DNA of 64,000 nucleotides from LSCE01 sp050485425. GTDB taxonomy: Bacteria > Pseudomonadota > Gammaproteobacteria > Nitrococcales > Aquisalimonadaceae. Position numbers and translations under genes: made by a program. Positions 50,775 to 58,426 of this stretch are shown here, piece by piece (position 1 is the first letter of the stretch; every line of letters begins with the position of its first letter). The stretch lies in contig JBJHBJ010000004.1 in assembly GCA_050485425.1 (NCBI GenBank), forward strand, positions 62,001 through 126,000. Direction: 5' to 3'. Under the pieces are notes generated by a model. It did not search any database and was not told the origin of the DNA. It saw nothing but the letters and a program-made list of their open reading frames with translations.

Positions 50775-52916
50775 TCAGAAATCAAGGGTGTACCCCAGCG
50801 TGATGGTCCGGCCGCGGCCACGGAAGTACTGGTCGTCACCATCCCGTGCGGTCTGCGAATAGTAGGTGTAGTAGGTCTTGTCCAGCAGGTTCTCGACACC
50901 CAGGCGCATGCGGCCGGCCGGAAGCTGGTAGGCCAGGGAGGCGTCCACCAGGGTGTGGCCGTCGAAGCGGTCCAGGTTGGGGTTGGGCTGGTCGCCGAAG
51001 CGCTTGCTGAAGTAGTGACTGACCTGGAGACGGGTGGCCAGCCGGGGCGTCCATCCGGCGTCCCAGCCCATGGTCAGGCGCTCCGGGCCGATGTTCATGC
51101 CGGTGAGCCGGGTGTCCACGCGGCCGTCGCCGGTGGTGTCGGACTTGCCGCGGCTGCGCGCCCAGGACGCGCCGAGGCGGTGGCTGTCGGTGATCTGCAG
51201 GCTGCCGCTCACTTCCACGCCCTGGATCTCGGTCTTCTCGCGCCGGCCGACGAACACGCCGTCCTGCTGCTCCAGTCGCTGACCCAGGTCCGAGTTGGAT
51301 TCGTAGTAGCTCACCTCCAGGCTGACCGGATGCCAGTCGATGCGCGTGCCCACCTCGATGTTGTCGGTGACGATGGGTTCCAGCTCCAGCAGTTCGTCCA
51401 CGTCCCGGCCCGGCTCGTCGATGCCGCGCAGCACCCGGCCCACGTCCGGCATGCCGAAGCCCTCCGAGTAGTTGGCGAAGAGCTGTGCCCAGTGGGTGAC
51501 CTGGTAGACCAGGCCGACGTTGTACAGCGTCTCGTTGAAGCTGGGCCGGCCGCCGCCCACGGAGACGTTGTCCTGGGTGACGTCGTCACGGTCGATGGTG
51601 CTGAAGGAGCCGACATCGAGCTGGGCATACTCATGGCGCACGCCGGCGTGCAGGGTCAGCGCGTCCAGCAGCCGGAACTCCCCCTGCAGGAAGGCGGCGA
51701 CGTTGCGGTAGCGCGTTTCGGGTACGTACTCGCGGTTGGTCTGTACCAGCGTCTGCCGGGTCTCGTCCTGTATCACGTCGAGGCCGGTGGCGATGGACAG
51801 GCGGTCGTTGAGCAGCCCTCCTCGGCGCAGGGTGAACTTCGCGCCCAGCTTGTCCGACTCGTTGCGGGTCTGGTCGAAGCGTTGGTTGCCGCCCGCGTCC
51901 TCGTAGGGGAAGAATTGCGAACTGCCGAACAGGGCGCGGAAGCGCTGATAGTAGAGCTGCGCGTCCAGTTCGTTGCTGCGCCAGTTGCCGTGCGTATAGG
52001 TCAGGTTGACGGTGTCCGCCTGGTTGTAGGGGGTCTGGCCGTCGGGCGATCCGCGCCGCGACGTGGTGGGATTGCCTACAACCCGGTCGCCATCCACCAG
52101 CGTGTAGTTGCCCCGGTTGTTCATCTCGAAGCGGTTCAGTGACAGCTGCAGGTTCTGGTTGGCATCCAGCCAGTAGCCGAGCTTGGCGAACATGTCGTAA
52201 CTGGTGGAGTCCTGGATCTCCCCCTGCACGGGGTCGACGCCGATGCGCGTGCCGTCGCCATCGAAGAAGGCACCATGCTCCTGGCGGGTGAGGGCGAGCA
52301 GGTAGTCCCAGTCCCCGCGCAGACCGCTGGTCTGGTAGCCCAGCTTGTGACCCAGCCCCTCGGAGGAGAAATCGTTGCCCGCGGTGACGCTGGCCGAGAC
52401 CCGCTGGTTCACCGGGCCGCTGTCGGCGCTTTTCGTTACCAGGTTGATGATGCCGCCGGTGGCGCCCAGGCCGTGTTCGGCGCTGGCGCCGTGGATCACC
52501 TCGATGCGCTCGATGATGTCCAGGTCCACGGTGTAGCTGTCCCTGGCGCTGTCGCGCAGCGGATTGGACTGCGGCACGCCGTCGATCAGCACCAGCGGAG
52601 AGCGGCCACGGAAGGTCTCCCCGGAGTTGGTCATCTTCTGGCGGCTGGGTGAGTAGCCGGGAATGAGGTTGCTCAGGATCTGGCCGCGGTCGCTGGTGAT
52701 GGCCAGCTGCTGTTCGATCTGCTCGCGGTCGATGATGGTGACTTTCTGCGGCGTCCGGCCGGCTTCGGTCCTGCCGCGGGTCGCGGTGACCACGACTGGC
52801 GAGAGCTCGGTAGCCTGGGCGTCCTGGGCGGAGGCCGTGGACGCGATCATCGGAAGGTTCAGTCCCAGAAACAGCGAAATGACTGGAACGATACGCGCCT
52901 TGCGGGGCGGTTCCAT
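50775..52916 (-). CDS. TonB-dependent siderophore receptor without STN domain
   Basis: 713 residues from ATG 52916, which has AGGGGG upstream; the longer frame (47 more residues) crosses the promoter region. Signal peptide (ISLFLGLNLPMIASTASA), TonB box LSPVVVTATRG, plug with SPLVLIDGVPQSN and IERIEVIHGASAEHGLGATGG, and a barrel ending LGYTLDF. It resembles hydroxamate or catecholate ferri-siderophore receptors of the IutA/FepA kind. Without an STN domain, control should be by Fur: a good Fur box lies at 53028-53046. It is the last of four consecutive receptors on this strand. Confidence 0.88.
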   Translation of the reverse strand: MEPPRKARIVPVISLFLGLNLPMIASTASAQDAQATELSPVVVTATRGRTEAGRTPQKVTIIDREQIEQQLAITSDRGQILSNLIPGYSPSRQKMTNSGETFRGRSPLVLIDGVPQSNPLRDSARDSYTVDLDIIERIEVIHGASAEHGLGATGGIINLVTKSADSGPVNQRVSASVTAGNDFSSEGLGHKLGYQTSGLRGDWDYLLALTRQEHGAFFDGDGTRIGVDPVQGEIQDSTSYDMFAKLGYWLDANQNLQLSLNRFEMNNRGNYTLVDGDRVVGNPTTSRRGSPDGQTPYNQADTVNLTYTHGNWRSNELDAQLYYQRFRALFGSSQFFPYEDAGGNQRFDQTRNESDKLGAKFTLRRGGLLNDRLSIATGLDVIQDETRQTLVQTNREYVPETRYRNVAAFLQGEFRLLDALTLHAGVRHEYAQLDVGSFSTIDRDDVTQDNVSVGGGRPSFNETLYNVGLVYQVTHWAQLFANYSEGFGMPDVGRVLRGIDEPGRDVDELLELEPIVTDNIEVGTRIDWHPVSLEVSYYESNSDLGQRLEQQDGVFVGRREKTEIQGVEVSGSLQITDSHRLGASWARSRGKSDTTGDGRVDTRLTGMNIGPERLTMGWDAGWTPRLATRLQVSHYFSKRFGDQPNPNLDRFDGHTLVDASLAYQLPAGRMRLGVENLLDKTYYTYYSQTARDGDDQYFRGRGRTITLGYTLDF

Positions 52917-53027
52917 GCAGTGTCCCCCTGAATGTTGGTATGTGCGTGCCCTGCGGCGGCTGTGCGCCGATCCGGATGACCCTGTATGCGCGCGCCCGGC
53001 GCGGGTCTCCAGTTTGTGATAACAAAT

Positions 53028-53046
53028 AATAATAATTCGTATTATC
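53028..53046 (-). promoter_or_regulatory. Fur box upstream of TonB receptor
   Basis: On the minus strand the site reads GATAATACGAATTATTATT, 14 of 19 matches to the Fur consensus, in an AT-rich patch 112 bases ahead of the receptor start at 52916. It is the best Fur-like match seen in the window and supports iron-repressed expression of this receptor. Confidence 0.65.
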
Positions 53047-53189
53047 GAACGCAACAATCGAGCGCCATAATGCGGAGCATCGCACAGCGGCGCCGAACCA
53101 TGGCTTTATCTCCTGGACGGCTGGTCACTAAGCGCAGATCAATTCCCATGTTGGCGGTGGGGAATTCATCGGCGCTTCCTTCGGGGACA

Positions 53190-55556
53190 CTAGAACTCCA
53201 GTCGCGCGCTGCCGAAGACGGTTCTCGGGGCGCCCGGGGAGACCCGGAAATTGCCGCCGGAGGCGGTGAAGTGCCGTTCGTCGGTGAGGTTCTTCACCCC
53301 GGCGTCCAGCCGCAGACGGGTGCGCTCGCCGAGCGGCAGGTAGTACCAGAGCCCGGCGTCCACCAGGGTGTAGCTGCCCAGACTCCAGGTGTGGGCGTTG
53401 TCGCCATAGCGGTCACCCACGTGGGTGAGGCCGGCGCCCATGCCCAGGCCGCGCAGCTGACTGTCGGGGTTCTGGATCTCGTAGCTGGCCCAGACATGGG
53501 CGGTGAATCGCGGGATGTTGCGGGGGCGGTTGCCGTCGGTGGCATCGTTGCTGCTGCTGATCTCGGTGTCCAGTACGCCCAGGGCGCCGCGCAGGTTGAA
53601 CCCTTGCGCGGGGATGGCCACCACGGAGACTTCCGCGCCGCGGGAGGACACTTCGCCGGCGAGCCGGGGTTCGCCGTCCACGGTTTCCACCACGTTGTCC
53701 TGGCGGATGTCGAACACCGAGGTGGTGACGTGGTAGCGGTCTTCCGGGGAGCGCCAGCGGACGCCGATCTCGTACTGGCGTCCTTCCTTCGGGGGCATGT
53801 CCACAACCCGGCTGTCACCGGCAAAGATGCTCTGCGGTTCGAAGGTATCGGCATAGTTTGCGAACAGCGCCAGTCGCGGGGCCGCCTGCCACAGCAACCC
53901 CACACCCTTGGTGACCTTGGTCTGGGTGGCGGGATCGTTGCGGCGGCTTTCCCCGGTCACGGGCAGGTCGACGTCGTAATGTCCGGAGAACGCCTCGTAA
54001 CGCAAACCCAGATCCAGGACCAGGGTGTCGGTCAGGTCGAAGGCCGTGGCGGCGAAGACACCGTAGCTGCGTTGCCTGGTTTCCTGATCGGAGATGGAGG
54101 CAGGGTCGTCGATGTCGTTGACCACGGTGTAGGCGCCCGGATTGTTCACTGTGCCGCCGGTCTGGGGGGAGCCGGCGACAAAGGCCCACTCCTGCTCCTC
54201 CTGGCGGAATTCGGTGCCCACGGCCAGGCGTGTGGGAATGCGGTAATCCAGATCGCCGGTGAGCTGCGCCCGGGCGAACGTGGTGACCACTTCCCGATCC
54301 TGGTTGCTGGTGACGGTACGGGTAAGCTCGCCGGTTTCGGAGACGTTGTTGACCTCGACGCGGATGTCGTCACTCCTTTCCCGCACATAGAGCAACTTGG
54401 TTTCCGCCGCCCAGGCGGGATCGGCCAGCGGCACTCGCAGGTCCAGTTCCACCAGGTGATACTCCGCGTCCCGTTCGTTCAGGTTGGGGTCGTCAAAGCG
54501 CTTGTCCGGCGAGCCGCTGGCGATGCGCCGGCGGGAGCCGCTACCGGGTACGGTGACGAAGCCCCGGTCCAGGTCGCGGCGGTCGCGTGAGTATTCGTGG
54601 TTCAGATCCAGGCTGATGCCGTTGTCGCCCAGCCAGCTCAGGGACGAGGAAATGAACTGCCGGTTCACGGTGGCATCGCGGAAGGTGTCGCTGTCCTCGG
54701 CGGCGGTGGTGACCCGGTAGGCGAAGCCGTTTCCGGCCGGGCCGGTCAGGTCCACGACCCCTCGCCGCTGGCCGTGCTCGTCGAACATGGTGGTGACGGA
54801 GCCCCGACGGGCATATTCCGGGCGCTTGGTTTCCACGTTGATGAGCCCGCCCGGCGGCATGCGGCCGATGTCCGCCGACGGTCCCTTGAACACCTGGATG
54901 CTGTCCACGGTGGCCGGGTCGATGCGCCCGGAGTAGCTCAGCGGCACCCCGTTGCGGTGGATGTTCTCGCTACGGCGGAAGCCGCGGACGAAGTAGTCCT
55001 CCAGCGTGCCGCCGAAGCCGTCGCCGCTGATCACGTTGGGGGCGAAACGGTAGGCATCGGCCATTTCCCTCGCCTGTTGGTCCAGCAGCAGCTGTTCCGG
55101 GATCACGTCGATGGTGCGGGGGATGTCCTCCACGTCCCGGGGAATCCGCAGCAGGGAATCGGCATGGCGACTTTCGTAGCGGGCCTGCGGCGTGCCGTAG
55201 ACAACGAGCGGTGCCAGTGCCGCGTTGCTCCCTTCTGGCTCCAGTGTGACCGTGCGGTCATCCACGAACCTTGCCCGCAGGCCGCTGCCCGCCAGCAAAC
55301 GGTCCAGGGCTTCACGTGTCCCATGCTCCCCCTGCAAGCCCGGGCTGCGTTTGCCCTCGGTCAGGCTGGCGTCGCCGCTGAGCAGCAGCCCGGCCTGGGC
55401 CGCAAATTCTCCGAGCACGGTGCCCAGCGGCCCGGCGGGAATGTCGTAGTACCGGTTTTCGGCTTGATTCTGGGCGATGGCGGACGCTGGCAGGATGGCA
55501 GCGCTGATCGGCGCTATCGCCAGGGTGGCGATGAGCAGGGCGGATGCGCGGGACAT
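53190..55556 (-). CDS. TonB-dependent siderophore receptor with STN signalling domain
   Basis: 788 residues: signal peptide (about 1-28), STN domain (about 35-107, YYDIPAGPLGTVLGEFAAQA, then SGLRARFVDDRTVTLE), TonB box-like LAPLVVYG, plug (about 130-250, with DYFVRGFRRSENIHRNGVPL and VQVFKGPSADIGRMPPGGLIN-type segments), and a barrel ending SARLEF. Receptors of this design signal to a FecR-type anti-sigma factor when the ligand binds. The family members take up hydroxamate or mixed siderophores. Only 34 bases separate its start from the inserted miniature element at 55591, so its native promoter may have been displaced. Confidence 0.88.
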   Translation of the reverse strand: MSRASALLIATLAIAPISAAILPASAIAQNQAENRYYDIPAGPLGTVLGEFAAQAGLLLSGDASLTEGKRSPGLQGEHGTREALDRLLAGSGLRARFVDDRTVTLEPEGSNAALAPLVVYGTPQARYESRHADSLLRIPRDVEDIPRTIDVIPEQLLLDQQAREMADAYRFAPNVISGDGFGGTLEDYFVRGFRRSENIHRNGVPLSYSGRIDPATVDSIQVFKGPSADIGRMPPGGLINVETKRPEYARRGSVTTMFDEHGQRRGVVDLTGPAGNGFAYRVTTAAEDSDTFRDATVNRQFISSSLSWLGDNGISLDLNHEYSRDRRDLDRGFVTVPGSGSRRRIASGSPDKRFDDPNLNERDAEYHLVELDLRVPLADPAWAAETKLLYVRERSDDIRVEVNNVSETGELTRTVTSNQDREVVTTFARAQLTGDLDYRIPTRLAVGTEFRQEEQEWAFVAGSPQTGGTVNNPGAYTVVNDIDDPASISDQETRQRSYGVFAATAFDLTDTLVLDLGLRYEAFSGHYDVDLPVTGESRRNDPATQTKVTKGVGLLWQAAPRLALFANYADTFEPQSIFAGDSRVVDMPPKEGRQYEIGVRWRSPEDRYHVTTSVFDIRQDNVVETVDGEPRLAGEVSSRGAEVSVVAIPAQGFNLRGALGVLDTEISSSNDATDGNRPRNIPRFTAHVWASYEIQNPDSQLRGLGMGAGLTHVGDRYGDNAHTWSLGSYTLVDAGLWYYLPLGERTRLRLDAGVKNLTDERHFTASGGNFRVSPGAPRTVFGSARLEF

Positions 55557-55586
55557 GCAGTCTCCTTCGTATGGCAGTGTTCTTTC

Positions 55587-55862
55587 CTAGGGAAGCGCTG
55601 CTCAATTCCCGCGCTCGCGTTACGCTCAGATTTTTCGCGGTGCTAGGCGCGGTGCGCAGCGCCGTGGTGGTTCCACGGCCAAGCGCCGCAACAACGCAGC
55701 ACGAAAAATCTGAGCGTAACCCCTGGTGGCTCGGCCGGTTTTCGCCCGTGTCGGTGTCGCAAGCCACCGCAGGTAGAACCACTACCTGCGCCACCTTGCT
55801 CCTGGCCACGAACGAAAACCGGACTCGAGCGCGAACGTGGGAATTGAGCAGCGCTTCCCTAG
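55587..55862. mobile_element. IS5-type miniature inverted-repeat element (MITE) with CTAG duplications
   Basis: Perfect 20-bp terminal inverted repeats (GGAAGCGCTGCTCAATTCCC at 55591-55610, complement at 55839-55858) are bordered on both sides by CTAG, the 4-bp target duplication typical of IS5-group elements, whose ends also begin GGAAG. The 268-bp element has no coding capacity. Internally it folds into two long arms: an 18-bp perfect stem (55620-55637 with 55702-55719) enclosing smaller hairpins (55661-55679), and a second stem (55735-55744 with 55813-55822) enclosing a 9-bp hairpin (55768-55790). It lies between two receptor genes, immediately upstream of one. Confidence 0.8.
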
Positions 55863-55878
55863 TTGCCCCGCCACGGAG

Positions 55879-55900
55879 AAAAAGGGGAACCGGGTGCCCC
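55879..55900 (-). terminator. Possible weak intrinsic terminator after the 801-residue receptor
   Basis: On the minus strand a short GC hairpin (GGGG paired with CCCC, loop of nine bases) is followed by TTTTT, about 28 bases after the receptor stop. The stem is short, so efficiency is doubtful. It would separate this receptor's transcript from the next receptor, which lies beyond the miniature element. Confidence 0.3.
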
Positions 55901-55927
55901 GTTTTCCGGCCCCCGTCTGCCCGTCGA

Positions 55928-58333
55928 TCAGAACCGCAGACCCACCCGCGCCACCGCGGAGCGCGGTGCCCCGGGCTCCACCGATGTTCTGCCGCTCATC
56001 GCCTCGATGTAGTCCTTGTCCAGCAGGTTGTGCACGTTAAGTGAAACCTGGACGTGTTCGTTCACCCGGTAGCGGGCCAGCAGGTCCACCCGAGCGTAGC
56101 CGGGTGCCTGGTAGCTGTTATCCAGGTCGCCCTCGCGCCGGCCGACGGCGAAGATCCCGGCACCCAGTTCCAGGCCTTGCAGGTGGCCGCCCGGCAGCGT
56201 GTAGACGTTCCAGAGGCTGCCGCTCCAGCGCGGCGCGTTGGGGAGCCGGTTGCCTTCCTCGTGGCTGTTGTCGCGGACGATTTCGGTGTCCAGGTAGGCC
56301 AGCGAGGCGATCAGTCGCCAGTTCGGCAGCGGCTCGCCGGCCACGTCCAGCTCCACGCCGTGGCTGCGCTGCTCGCCCACCTGGGTGTTGAATCCGGGGT
56401 TCGCCGGGTCGGGGGTCGTCACGTTCTTGCGGGTGAGTTCAAACACCGCCACGCCGGCGCTCAGGCGACCGTCGAACCACTCGCGCTTGACGCCCAGCTC
56501 GATCTGTTCGCCCTCCATCGGGTCGAAATCGCTGCCGTCCGCCGACTGCCCCGAGAGCAGCGGAATGAACGACTGGGTATAGCTGGCGTACAGGCTCAGT
56601 GTCGGTACCGGCTGGTAGACCAGGCCGGCGCGCGGGGAGAATGCCCGGTCGCGCTTGTCCGCCACGCGGTTGCCGTCGCTGTCGAAACGGGTGCTGACGT
56701 AATCGAAGCGGCCGCCCAGCAGTAGTTTCCAGTGATCGCCGATGGAGATCAGGTCCTGCAGGTAGAGCCCGTAGAAGTCGATGCGACGGTCCTGGGTGGA
56801 GGTGTCGCCGAACGCTCCCGGCTCGGCGCCGTACTGAGGGTCGAAGATGTCGATGGAGTCCAGGGCAGCGACCCGGCTGCGGGAGTCGAACCGGGAGCGG
56901 TTCGCATCCACGCCCACCAGCATTTCATGCCCCAGCGGGCCGGTGTCGAAGCGCCCTGTCAGGTTGCTCTGGACGGCGTGGTTCTCCCAGTCCTGATCCA
57001 GCTCCAGGGCACGCCGTTCCAGGGTGCGGTTGTCAGCCTGCAGGCTCAGCGGGTCGGCGCTGTACCGCCGGCCCTTGGAGTCCGAGTAGCGGGCCAGCGT
57101 GCGCAGGGACCAGTCCGCGTTCAGACGGTGGTCGATCAGCGCCTGGACCCGGGTCTCCTCGCCCCGGTAGCGGGAAAAGTCCTCGCCCAGGTAGCGTTCT
57201 CGCGGCAGAGCCGTTGCCCGATCGCCCACGGCCACCAGGCCGCGGTCGAACTGTTGTTCCTGCTGGTAGTGCTCCAGTTGCAGGTCGATGGTGGTGTTCG
57301 CTGACGCTACCCAGCGCAGGGAAGGCGCGATCATGGTGCGCTCGGCGTCGATGAAGTAGTCCCGGAAGCTGTCGCTTTGCTGATGGCTGGCGTTGAGCCG
57401 GGCGTAGACACCGTGCTCGGTGCTCAGCGGCTGATTCAGGTCCACTTCGCCGCGGTAGAAGTCGTAGCGCCCAATGCTGCCGTCCAGGCGGTAGGCCGGC
57501 TCCGGCTGTGGCTTCTTGCTCACCAGATTGATCAGCCCGCCGGGCTCGTTCTGCCCGTAGAGCACCGATGCCGGGCCCTTGAGCACCTCCACCCGTTCCA
57601 CGTTGGCGAGATCCAGGAAGCCGGCTTCGGTGAAGGTGGGAATGGACAGGAAGCCGTCGCGGGCAATGCGACTGTTGCTGAAACCGCGGATGGTGAAATT
57701 GTCGTTGCGGTTGCCCTGCGAGTCGCCGGTCTGGATGCTGCTGACGTTGCGCACCACCTCCGCCAGCCGGGTGGCGCCCTGGTCCTCGATGACATCCCGG
57801 GGCACCACCTGAATGGCGGCGGGTATATCGATGACCAACGCGTCGGTCTTGGTGGCCGTGGCGGCGCGATCCGCCCGGTAACCGTCGACCGGGCCATGGG
57901 CGCTCTGCAACTCGGCGGTGACGACGAGGGCCTCCAGTGCGGCGTTCTCCCGGTTGCCGGGCAGGTGCTCGACCGTTACCGTGTCGGCGCTCCGGAACCG
58001 GGCGATCAGGCCGGTGTCGGCGAGCAGCGCGCGCAAGGCCTCGGCATTGCTCATGTCGCCCCGCACACCGCCGGTTTCAACACCTTCGGTCAGCGTCGCG
58101 TCCACCGACACGAGCAGCCCGGATTGCCGGCCGAAGGCGGTCAGCGCCTGATCCAGTGGTCCGGCGGGGATGACGAAGGTGTGCGTCTGCGCAGCCTGTG
58201 TCCCGTCCCCGTCTTCGGCCCCGACCGCAAACGGTTGCGCGAGTAACGCGAGGCTGACGCACAAAGCCATCAGGACGAGGCGGCGCCCGGACTCGCCTCC
58301 ACGGACAAACAGAATCAGGTTTTTCATTGACAT
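55928..58333 (-). CDS. TonB-dependent siderophore receptor with STN domain (FhuA/FoxA-like)
   Basis: 801 residues: signal peptide (about 18-39), STN domain (about 50-122, HTFVIPAGPLDQALTAFGRQ), TonB box LEALVVTAE, plug (about 165-275: NDNFTIRGFSNSRIARDGFL, then VERVEVLKGPASVLYGQNEPGG), and barrel ending VARVGLRF. The plug pattern resembles ferrichrome/ferrioxamine-type receptors. The STN domain implies transcriptional feedback through a FecR/FecI pair, such as those at 61-64 kb. A 31-bp motif at 58383-58413, shared with the neighbouring receptor, lies 49 bases ahead of the start. Confidence 0.9.
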   Translation of the reverse strand: MSMKNLILFVRGGESGRRLVLMALCVSLALLAQPFAVGAEDGDGTQAAQTHTFVIPAGPLDQALTAFGRQSGLLVSVDATLTEGVETGGVRGDMSNAEALRALLADTGLIARFRSADTVTVEHLPGNRENAALEALVVTAELQSAHGPVDGYRADRAATATKTDALVIDIPAAIQVVPRDVIEDQGATRLAEVVRNVSSIQTGDSQGNRNDNFTIRGFSNSRIARDGFLSIPTFTEAGFLDLANVERVEVLKGPASVLYGQNEPGGLINLVSKKPQPEPAYRLDGSIGRYDFYRGEVDLNQPLSTEHGVYARLNASHQQSDSFRDYFIDAERTMIAPSLRWVASANTTIDLQLEHYQQEQQFDRGLVAVGDRATALPRERYLGEDFSRYRGEETRVQALIDHRLNADWSLRTLARYSDSKGRRYSADPLSLQADNRTLERRALELDQDWENHAVQSNLTGRFDTGPLGHEMLVGVDANRSRFDSRSRVAALDSIDIFDPQYGAEPGAFGDTSTQDRRIDFYGLYLQDLISIGDHWKLLLGGRFDYVSTRFDSDGNRVADKRDRAFSPRAGLVYQPVPTLSLYASYTQSFIPLLSGQSADGSDFDPMEGEQIELGVKREWFDGRLSAGVAVFELTRKNVTTPDPANPGFNTQVGEQRSHGVELDVAGEPLPNWRLIASLAYLDTEIVRDNSHEEGNRLPNAPRWSGSLWNVYTLPGGHLQGLELGAGIFAVGRREGDLDNSYQAPGYARVDLLARYRVNEHVQVSLNVHNLLDKDYIEAMSGRTSVEPGAPRSAVARVGLRF

Positions 58334-58382
58334 GCCCCAGTATCGAATCGGTCGCGGGTGTTCCCGCGCGTAGTTCTCATGA

Positions 58383-58413
58383 GGTATGCCAATCGAGAAC
58401 GAAAAGACTGCCG
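58383..58413 (-). promoter_or_regulatory. Shared receptor upstream motif, copy 1
   Basis: A 31-bp block that on the minus strand begins CGGCAGTCTTTTCG and ends CTCGATTGGCATACC. It matches the block upstream of the next receptor (60924-60954) at 28 of 31 positions, while flanking sequence diverges. It ends 49 bases before the start codon. Candidate promoter for a FecI-type ECF sigma factor. Confidence 0.5.
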
Positions 58414-58426
58414 TTGCCGTCGCGGA

